Source of the DNA: Hyperoodon ampullatus
Lineage: Eukaryota > Chordata > Mammalia > Artiodactyla > Ziphiidae
DNA: 64,000 nt
Assembly (NCBI GenBank): GCA_949752795.1
Contig: OX457074.1
Coordinates: 28,195,980 to 28,259,979 of the forward strand
Reading direction: 5' to 3'
Shown piece by piece: positions 56,195 through 64,000 of the stretch. Position numbers and translations under genes: made by a program. Positions within the stretch are counted from its first letter, which is position 1, and each line of letters opens with the position of its first letter. The notes beneath the pieces were generated by a model. It was not told the origin of the DNA. It did no database searches and saw only the letters and a program-made list of their open reading frames with translations.

Positions 56195-57030
56195 CATTTG
56201 ATAGCTAACCCCTTATATATCTAATATGAAATATAAGATATAATATAAAATAATTTATTACATAGAGTAGAAAGGGAATGAGTAAACAATATAATTGGGG
56301 CTTTGAAATTACAGGGCAAGGATTTTCTATGTAAAAATTTTAAATTAAAAGAAAAGCTGTAATGTGACCTTGTATTGTGCTAGAAGGTAATTTACAATTT
56401 CCCTCAGTCTCGATTTGCCAGGGAGCTCGTCATTGTCCCTTGTTTTGCATTTATACGTTCTTTGTACTCTGCTTCATGTTAGCCTGAAGTTGTGTAGGAA
56501 GCTCTTGAGTGATTCTTAAAGAATTCAGTAAAAGTTCAGTATTTTGCTAGGCACAAAATAACTCACTGTGTGGTCAAGGCAAATCTGATAGGCTGGAAGA
56601 ACATTCTACTGGAACTCAAGCTTTTTAGCTTAACAGAATTTTCTTATTAATGTATATTCTATTTCAGCTACAGTAATTTATGTTTTCTTTTAATACCAAA
56701 AGCTCAACCAAACCAGAAGGAAATCTGGTTGTGTCTTGTACCATATGACCATGGAAGAAGGAACCCGGATATTTCATAGAGAGGCACTTTAAAATAAGAG
56801 GTCTTTGTCTTTGGATGGAGAAGAGCTGCTTCCCAGCTCACGAGGACGTGTCCTGCTCCCTGTAGAGCTTGTGACGTCATCCACGCCGCAGTGAATGGTG
56901 CTGCCCTTCGCACCCACCAGCCCCTGTGTTCTCCCCTGCAGTTGTACATGAGAGGCTCCTAGGGCAGCTGAACATATGGTGATCTGTGCAGAGTTCACTG
57001 AGGCCTTTGGCTATTTAATTTAAGCATGGA
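56195..57030. other. Unannotated DNA
   Basis: An AT-rich left part, then a more CpG-bearing stretch about 56,835-56,920 that contains a perfect CRE. No exon recognised. Confidence 0.4.
56873..56880. promoter_or_regulatory. Perfect CRE palindrome (TGACGTCA)
   Basis: Full consensus CREB/ATF site in a small CpG-bearing patch outside the island. A single match can occur by chance, so a regulatory role is only possible. Confidence 0.35.
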
Positions 57031-57039
57031 AAGAATGTG

Positions 57040-57300
57040 TCTTTTCATTCTGGAAAGGACAAAACTGTGGGGATGGGAAACAGATGAATGGTTGCTAGGC
57101 ACTGGGGGTGCAGGGCGGGGTTGGCTGCAGAAGGGAATGAAGGAATATTGTGGGGGGATGGGAGTGTGCTGTACCTTGATTACAATGGTGGTTACAGAGC
57201 TGTATGCATTTGTCAAAATTCATAGAACTGTACACTAAAATGGGTGAATTTTACTGGATGTAAAATACACCTCGATAAACCTGACTTTAAAAAAAAAAGG
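57040..57300 (+). mobile_element. Old L1 LINE, 3' UTR
   Basis: 'aaactgtggggatgggaaac', 'tgctgtaccttgattacaat', 'aattcatagaactgtacact' and 'gtgaattttactggatgtaa', ending in poly-A. Confidence 0.8.
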
Positions 57301-57537
57301 AATGTCTTGGAAAGAAGGAGTGGTTCACAGACATGCCAGTGCTCTCTGTGGCCTGGTGTCCATGTGGCCCAGGGAGCCCCTGCTTATGGCAATGTACCAA
57401 CAAGAGGCAGTGAACGTGTGCCCCAGACGCCATGTGTGCACGCGGCAGTGGGGTGGGGGCAGGCGGAGGGTCAGCATTGCTTCGGCATCAGCAGCCCTCA
57501 GCCAGAGGGGTTAATCCTAGTACCCCAGCAGCAGGGA

Positions 57538-57668
57538 AAAACTATAATGGAAAAGAATATTAAAAAACGATTGTCTATTTGCATAAAACGGAGTCACTTT
57601 GCTGTACAGAGATTGGCACAGCATTGTAAATCAACTACACTTCAATAAAAAGGTAATAAAATAAAAAA
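57538..57668 (+). mobile_element. Short L1 LINE 3' tail
   Basis: 'gagtcactttgctgtacaga', 'cattgtaaatcaactacact' and 'tcaataaaaaggtaataaaa': the last ~130 bp of a cetartiodactyl-type L1, strongly 5'-truncated. Confidence 0.8.
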
Positions 57669-58658
57669 CAAAAAACACATGGTGATCTGTTTTTTAGTTA
57701 TTTTGTATTAATTGTGCCAACCTGCCATTTAGGGCAAATATCCACAATCCAGATGGTCACCATGGGCACATGCTGTGCTCTTCTGAAGACCTTATTCATA
57801 TATTCATTCTACACATACCTATTTTTGTCTTTTATGTGTGCTGGTCTAATCACTCTGGGTGATACAAAGATATCTCTAACCTAGACTTTGCCCTCAAGTT
57901 TATAATCTCGCAGGAAGCTCAGACACTATATACACACAAAGAGGAAAGTGATAAATGAAGTGTAGACAGAGCTTCCAGAAGTTCTGAGAAAGGAACTTTG
58001 CTTTGTGACATAAGTTTTGCTGACTTGGAAAGTGCCACTAAATGCTTGAACATTTGGTTTGTTGTTTAAGGCTGTGTTTCTTAACAAACCAGGGCACAAG
58101 GATTGCTGCAGTTTTCAACAGTGAAACTAAAGCATCTGTGTTGTAGGAAGTCCCTCGACATTTCTTTGAAACCCACTGAAACTAAGTGTGCACACTCTCA
58201 CCTCTGTTTCCTGTTGTCAGGGTCCGCCCCAGCTTATGGGAGACTATATGTATTGGAGTTGCATTTCAAAGAAAAATTTGGTTAACATTTTTCAGCTTTT
58301 AAAGAGATGCATAATGACCTTAAATTGTAATGAAAGTGTTTTTACAAAAGTCTTTGAAATTCAAAGACTTCTGGGTCAAATAGCCTGGTTACATGTAAAT
58401 AGCATCCCTGAGCAACACACATATTTCACTCAGCTAAAATAGTAGCCCTGACTATTACAGAAATGAGTCAGACATATGCTTTACCTTTAGAAAACAGCTC
58501 TGACAAAGCGAGCTTTGCGGTAAAGGTTGCTCTAATTATAGAATAGAATGTAGTCCCATATTTTCCAATTATTAAAAATTTAAATGCTTTTAACACCAAA
58601 GGTGCATATCCTCTGTTAATCCATACTGTTAAATATTTTTAAAAGAAAGAAGGGGAGA
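57669..58658. other. Unannotated DNA
   Basis: About 57,800-57,990 resembles the old 'tttattgagcacctactatg' repeat class. No exon recognised in the remainder. Confidence 0.4.
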
Positions 58659-58777
58659 GGACTTCCCTGGGGGTCCAGTGGTTAAGACTTTGTGCTTCCA
58701 CTGCAGGGGGCATGGGTTCGACACCCTGGTCAGGGAACTAAGATCCCCGCAAGATGCGTGGCGTGGCAAAAAAAAAA
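58659..58777 (+). repeat. CHR-family SINE, short form
   Basis: 'ggacttccctgggggtccag' to 'gcgtggcgtggc' and a 10-A tail. AGGGGAGAG and GAGGGAGAG flank it as a likely imperfect target duplication. Confidence 0.9.
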
Positions 58778-59241
58778 GAGGGAGAGTTATCTCAGGCACT
58801 TAATAGAAGTAATGAAAATAATAAGTACTAGTGGGTAACATTTACAGTCTACAAAGTTGTTTCACAGTTAACAGTTCAGCTGTTGTCTCCTAGCCCCAAA
58901 CACCCTCTAACCTGGGCTGGGTAATTCTGGGGCAGGGACTCTTCAACCAGGTTTCTCCACTTCCAGGCTCTGCCAATGGAGGGCGCCAGAGGGTCTGCAG
59001 GGCTGGAGGAAGAGAAAGGGTGGTACCCAGAGACCAGAGTCCCACCCCAGGGGGCGTCTAGGCTGATAGCCCCTACCTCTCCCCTTGATTCCCTCAGCCC
59101 CAGGGGTTGTAGCCACTTCCTGAGGACACACTGTGTCAGCTCAGTGTCTCCTTTTTGTGTTTTGGTTCTCTGGTGCCTGTTTAACCATTTCAATTAAATT
59201 CTCTGTTAAAGTACCTGGTGTGGTTTGTTTTCCTGACTGGA
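58778..59241. other. Unannotated DNA
   Basis: A remnant of the 'aggaaactgaggcacagag' class may lie near 58,790-58,900. The 105-codon minus frame at 58,876-59,193 has no family signature. Confidence 0.35.
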
Positions 59242-59256
59242 CTAATACAACCTTTA

Positions 59257-59551
59257 TTTTTATTTATTTATTGTCTGCATTGGGTCTTCGTTGCAGTGCG
59301 GGCTTTCTCTAGTTGTGGCGAGCAGGGGCTACTCTTCATTGCGGTGTGCGGGCTTCTCACTGCGGTGGCTTCTCTTTGTTGTGGAGCATGGGCTCTAGGC
59401 CTGTGGGCTTCAGTAGTTGTGCCGGGAGGGCTCAGAGGTTGTGGCTTGCGGGCTTAGTTGCTCCATGGCATGTAGGATCTTCCCGGACCAGGGCTTGAAC
59501 CCGTGTCCCCGTGCAGGCAGATTCTTAACCACTGTGCCACCAGGGAAGTCC
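59257..59551 (-). repeat. CHR-family SINE, long form
   Basis: Perfect 15-bp target duplication, CTAATACAACCTTTA, at 59,242-59,256 and 59,552-59,566. Full length apart from small internal losses. Confidence 0.95.
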
Positions 59552-59739
59552 CTAATACAACCTTTAATCTCACAAATTATAAGGTAGCTATTATCAAGCA
59601 CATTTTACTGGTGAGGAAATAGAGACTTACTAGGGTACAGCAATTTGTGTAAAATTGCACAACCACTAATACAAGGGCCAAGACCTACACCTTCCACTTT
59701 GGGATCCTTTGCTCTTCATTTCCTCTCAGCACTTCTCTT

Positions 59740-60330
59740 GCTGAACTTTTTTTTTTTTTTAATACTTAACAGAAGAATTGCAAAGGTAGTAGGGAATTCC
59801 CATATGCCCTCCACCCAGCTATCTCTGATGTTAACGTCTTACACAACCATGGAGCATTTATCCAAACTAAAAGTTAGCATAGGTACATTACTATTTTTCA
59901 AAACTACAGATTTTATTAGGACTACACCGGTGTTTCCACTAATGTCTTTTTTTCATCCTGGTTACCTTTGGTTTTCATGTCTCCTTAATTTCTTCCAATC
60001 TTTAACAGTTTCTCAGTTTTTCCTTGTTTTTCATGACCATGACAGTTTTGAGATGTACTAGTTAGATATTTTGTAGAACTGCCATCAATTTGGGTTTTCT
60101 GATGTTTTCTTGTGATTAGACTAGGGTTATGGATTTGCGGAAAGAATACCACAGAGGTTAAGTGCCCTTATTACATCATATCAGAGGCACATAACAGTTC
60201 ATGACATACTCCCAGTGATGGCAACCTTGAACACTTAGTGAAGGTGGTGTCTGTCAGGTTTACCCACTACGAATCTTTCCTTTTCCATAATTTATTTGTT
60301 TAGAAGCCAGTCACTAAATCCTCTTGCTGA
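59740..60330 (-). mobile_element. Old L1 LINE, 3' UTR
   Basis: Antisense text: 'tgatgttaacgtcttacaca', 'tttctcagtttttccttgtt', 'gatattttgtagaactgcca', 'agactagggttatggatttg', 'agaagccagtcactaa'. Long and contiguous, about 590 bp. Confidence 0.75.
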
Positions 60331-61079
60331 ACTTTTGACTCCCCACTTAATCCTGGGGCTGTACTTTCTTGGTGGATTATTAAGTAGTGCTTAAAGAATC
60401 TTTGAATTGGCCAGACTGAGCATTATAAACCCAGGAGCAAGACTGTGTTAGGAGATATGACCATTTATTGCTCCTTGGGAAATTATTATCTGTTGTGCCG
60501 TCTTTGTTTTGCACTACGTTTAAACTTGGAACTTGGCTCTTTTTAGTCTCAGAAAGCTTATGGTTAAGGCTAGGACACCTGTTTTTTTCTTGATGAACTG
60601 GAATCACTTCTGACAAGCCTGGAAAGATGATCAGAAGCCCAGGGTCTTAATAGCATGCAGGAAATCAGTAAAAAGAGGAAGAGCCATAGAGAAGTGTTTG
60701 CTGAGAATAGGAAAATTGGAGGTGTTGAAGGATATGGTTAAAGGAGTGAAGATTTACGAGGATGGACTGAGAGGTGATAGGTGACTGGTGGAGGGACACA
60801 GAGATGTCAGGTAGGAGGTCAAGAAAGGGATGAGGATGGAACACAGGATGAGAGAGAAGCCAGTGACGTGAATCAACCTTGGGATTGGACTCTGTGCATG
60901 ATATATTGTAAATATTTGTATTTTGTTTCTGAGATTCACCATCTAGAACATCAGAGTTATACTTCTAGCTCTAGATTTCATAACAGACAGACTTTAAGTG
61001 AGCTTAGACTTTAATATATTTAATATATATTTAATATGTGAGCCTAAGAAATTAGTTCAGTTGGTTTATATAACCTTGG
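60331..61079. other. Unannotated, partly purine-rich DNA
   Basis: About 60,660-60,860 is purine-rich on the plus strand. No exon or repeat recognised. Confidence 0.4.
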
Positions 61080-61094
61080 CTACTCACTGCTATT

Positions 61095-61414
61095 TTTTAA
61101 GTTTATTTTTGGCTGCGTTGGGTCTTTGTTGCCGCACGTGGGCTTCCTCTAGTTGCGGCGAGCGGGGCCCACTCTTCATTGTGGTGCACGGGCTTCTCAT
61201 TCCAATGGCCTCCCTTGTTGCAGAGCACAGGCTCTAGGCACGCAGGCTTCAGCAGTTGTGGCGTGCGGGCTCAGTAGTTGTGGCTCGCGGGTTCTAGAGT
61301 GCAGGCTCAGTAGTTGTGGCGCACAGGCTTAGCTGCTCCCTGACATGTGGGATCTTCCCAGACCAGGGCTCCAACCTGTGTCCCCCGTACAGGCAGGCGG
61401 ATTCTTGACCAGTC
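61095..61414 (-). repeat. CHR-family SINE, long form, head truncated
   Basis: It lacks the final 'ccaccagggaagtcc'. The flanks CTACTCACTGCTATT (61,080-61,094) and CTACGCACTGCTATT (61,415-61,429) are its target duplication with one mismatch. Confidence 0.92.
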
Positions 61415-61548
61415 CTACGCACTGCTATTAAGGAGTGAGTGAAGAATAATCAGAGCTCTCAAGACTTTTGGAAGCTTAGCAGGGCAAAGTGAAACAGATT
61501 GGTACCTTGTTAAATTAGCTGCAAATTACAGATTGTTTTAAAAATTAA

Positions 61549-61778
61549 ATATTTATTTATTTATTTTTGGCTGTGTTGGGTCTTAGTTGCGGCATGCGGA
61601 ATCTTTCATTGAGGCGTGTGGGCTTCTCTCTAGTTGTGGCGCATTGGGTCTGGAGTTGTGGTGTGCTGGCTTAGTTGCCCCGCAGCATGTGGAATCCTAG
61701 TTCCCTGACCAGGGATCGAACCCCCGTCCCCTGAATTGGAAGGCAGGCTCTTAACCACTGGACCACCAGGGAAGTCCC
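61549..61778 (-). repeat. CHR-family SINE, variant form
   Basis: 'ttatttttggctgtgttggg', 'gaatcctagttccctgacca', 'ggaccaccagggaagtccc'. It resembles 62,481, which keeps more of the middle. Confidence 0.9.
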
Positions 61779-61914
61779 TACAGAGCTTAATATTAACAAT
61801 TTAGAAACTAAAACTATCATACATATGCTATAGGTTTTTTTTGGTTTATAAACAGCAGTAATTTTTTATTTTTATTTTCTTTTTATATATTTATTTTTTG
61901 ACTGTGTTGGGTCA

Positions 61915-62205
61915 TTTTTTTTACATCCTTATTGGAGTATAATTGCTTAACAATGGTGTGTTAGGGCTTCCCTGGTGGTACAGTGGTTGAGAGTCCGCCT
62001 GCCGATGCAGGGGACAAGGGTTCGTGCCCCGGTCCAGGAAGATCCCACATGCGGCGGAGCGGCTGGACCCGTGAGCCATGCCCGCTGAGCCTGCATATCC
62101 GGAGCCTGTGCTCCACAAAGGGAGAGGCCACAACAGTGAGAGGCCTGCATACCGCAAAGAAAAATACAATGGTGTGTTAGTTTCTGCTGTATAACATATA
62201 GGTTT
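61915..62205 (-). mobile_element. L1 LINE 3' end, split by a SINE
   Basis: 'ttattggagtataattgctt' on the left and 'tagtttctgctgtataacat' on the right are one L1 3' terminus in antisense, interrupted at 61,965-62,165. Confidence 0.8.
61965..62165 (+). repeat. CHR-family SINE, ~200-bp form, nested in L1
   Basis: Perfect 15-bp duplication, ACAATGGTGTGTTAG, at 61,950-61,964 and 62,166-62,180. Full length with CpGs retained; one of the youngest-looking copies. Confidence 0.95.
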
Positions 62206-62467
62206 TTATTTTATGCTATTTTGTTCCAATTATATGGGGTTTCCATATCTCATGATGAGCTAAGCAAAATAAAATCTCATTAGGGTGTTTCAATTACTAA
62301 TGGCCTTCTTCCTGGGCCTAGGGCTGTATCGGAAAATAGGTAGCTTAGCCAAAGAAACTGACCTTACCTGGGCTTAGAATTCTGTATTTGATTGGCTTAT
62401 AAACTTAACTGTTTCTGTATTTCATACTATTATTTTTCTGAAGCTGAGGTTCCTAACATAGCAGACT
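62206..62467. other. Unannotated DNA
   Basis: No exon or repeat recognised. Confidence 0.4.
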
Positions 62468-62480
62468 TCAGAGCATATTT

Positions 62481-62840
62481 TTTTAAGATTTATTTATTAT
62501 TTATTTATTTAATTTAATTTTGGCTGCATTGGGTCTCAGCTGCGGCACACGGGATCTTCGCTGAGGCGTGCAGGCTCTTCATTCTGGCGCGTGGGCTTCT
62601 CTCTAGTTGTGGCGTGTGGGTTTTTCCCTTCATTAGTTGTGGTGCATGGGTTCCAGAGCACGTGGGCTCTGTAGTTTGCGGCACGTGGGCTCTAGTTGAG
62701 GCACGTGAGCTCAGTAGTTGTGACGCACGGGCTTAGTTGCCCCGTGGCATGTGGGATCTTAGTTCCCTGACCAGGGATCGAACCCCCGTCCCCTGCATTG
62801 TAATGTGGATTCTTTACCACTGGACCACCAGGGAAGTCCC
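62481..62840 (-). repeat. CHR-family SINE, variant long form
   Basis: Target duplication TCAGAGCATATTT at 62,468-62,480 and 62,841-62,853. At about 360 bp it is one of the longest copies. Confidence 0.95.
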
Positions 62841-63164
62841 TCAGAGCATATTTCCTTCCAGAAATATGAGAGATGGAGACTTGAAACTCTTGTAATTGAT
62901 CTTGGCTCTTACAGAGATCGTTTTAGGGTCAGTATATTTCAGGAGGGGCACAGGTGGGCAGCTTGGAGATTTTCAACTTGAAGACCAGCTTACAGTTTTT
63001 GGTTTTTAAAATATAGACTGGGGAAGACTTCGGTCCACTTGCTCTTCTTAATAACTGGCCTACTAAAAACACCTCTGTTAAATTAAATGACTGGAAAACT
63101 AATACTTGGTGGCATTAGAACATTCATATGCTTCTTTGGAAAAAATGTATATGTTGTGTATTTT

Positions 63165-63245
63165 ATTTTTTTAATTATTTTTTTAATTTTTTAACATGTT
63201 TATTGGAGTATAATTGCTTTACAATGGTGTGTTAGTTTCTGCTTT
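63165..63245 (-). mobile_element. Short L1 LINE 3' tail
   Basis: 'catgtttattggagtataat' and 'caatggtgtgttagtttctg': the last ~75 bp of a young L1, antisense. Confidence 0.75.
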
Positions 63246-64000
63246 ATTGTTGTGTATGTTAAAATACCTGTTTTGGCTGATACCGGTGCTTTGGGCATAT
63301 TCTTTACCTACAGTATTAAACATCTCAAAATCTCTTACTTAAAACTGGATTCTTATTTGTGAGCTGGGTTACCAGTCTCCTGACCAGATGAATTCTGGAA
63401 GTCAGGCATCTAGAATGGGGTGCTGGTCTGAAAGGAGTCGTTTCTCTGACCCTTAGTCATTATTTACCAACTTGCTGGAGGGAAAAGATAACAGTGTCTG
63501 CTTTACTAAAAGCACTTTTTTCCCTTTTAACTCTCCTTAAAATTAGCTGGTGTTAGGCAGAACCCTCTGTATCTAAAAGCAGCTCATCTTCAGAAGGATA
63601 CTTTTATTGTAGAAGCACAGGATGATTGGGTAGTGTTTTATCCCAATGGGAGGGGCTTTCAATGAGGGGAACCAGAAGTTGAGTAGGTTTCACTTGTCAT
63701 CAAAGCAGCGCACACAGCCCTAGAGGTGCATTTGATGTCCAAGTGTACACAACCTGTTGCCCGGTCCGAGTACTCCTGAACAATATGAGTCAAGACCCAA
63801 ACCATAAGTAGAGGGAGAAAATGGGTCTGTGATGGTTGTCAACAGAGACCAGGGCGATTTTGTGATGGGTGCTTTTCTCTGCAGTGGATCTTTCATGCTC
63901 TTGTTATCAAAGAGAACTGGTTAAGTGGGCACACTCGTAGTAGGGTTTAAATATTTTGGAAAGATCAACCTTAGAGGTGATGTCATATAGCCAGGACATT
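63246..64000. other. Unannotated DNA at the right edge
   Basis: 'ttctctgcag' at about 63,875-63,884 resembles a splice acceptor, but the sequence after it shows no recognisable coding content. Confidence 0.35.

Noticed and set aside
63875..63980. Possible exon after 'ttctctgcag'
   Set aside because: The sequence after the acceptor-like string has no coding similarity that I recognise and no good donor before the window ends.

Overview
The window looks like nuclear DNA from a cetacean, most likely a toothed whale. It is strewn with about 36 tRNA-derived SINEs of the CHR family, in three forms: a ~200-bp form ('gggcttccctggtggcgcag' head, 'ggcccgcgtaccgc' end before poly-A), a short ~120-bp form ('ggtccagtggttaggactc'), and a long ~300-bp form ('cagccaaaaataaataaata' tail). 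Young L1 3' ends of whale/cattle type and old mammal-wide repeats (MIR, L2, MER5A, old L1) fill in the rest. There are no operons, no bacterial features and no intact protein-coding gene. Nearly all open reading frames here are accidental, inside SINEs or the GC-rich island. Family names are from memory of consensus sequences and were not computed.

Layout. (1) About 1-25,700: AT-rich, intron-like DNA. Every SINE, L1, MIR and L2 that I could orient here lies on the plus strand except one MER5A. (2) About 25,740-28,330: a large CpG island. At 26,281 it holds a near-perfect minus-strand splice donor next to a YY1-like ATGGCG and a CCCATAATGC box, which marks the probable first, non-coding exon of a gene transcribed to the left. 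Several weaker plus-strand donors suggest divergent transcription to the right, but no plus-strand exon is certain. (3) About 28,600-39,300: L2, L1 and SINE-rich DNA. (4) 39,656-39,825: a broken, exon-like sequence on the plus strand whose first 22 full codons match the second coding exon of RNF157 (relative of MGRN1/mahogunin, a RING E3 ubiquitin ligase). A strong splice acceptor precedes it, then come a 14-nt loss and a lost donor, so it reads as a relic duplicated exon. (5) About 40,000-64,000: dense nested repeats, a possible endogenous-retrovirus fragment, a mariner end and several clusters of SINEs stacked at one target site.

How it fits together: the simplest reading is a CpG-island promoter with the long first intron of an unidentified gene on its left and either intergenic DNA or a second transcript on its right. 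The most unusual items are the RNF157-like relic exon, the strong repeat-strand asymmetry around the island, a ~400-bp local duplication carrying SINEs and a non-SINE linker, and two sites hit by consecutive SINE insertions. I found no new biological system.
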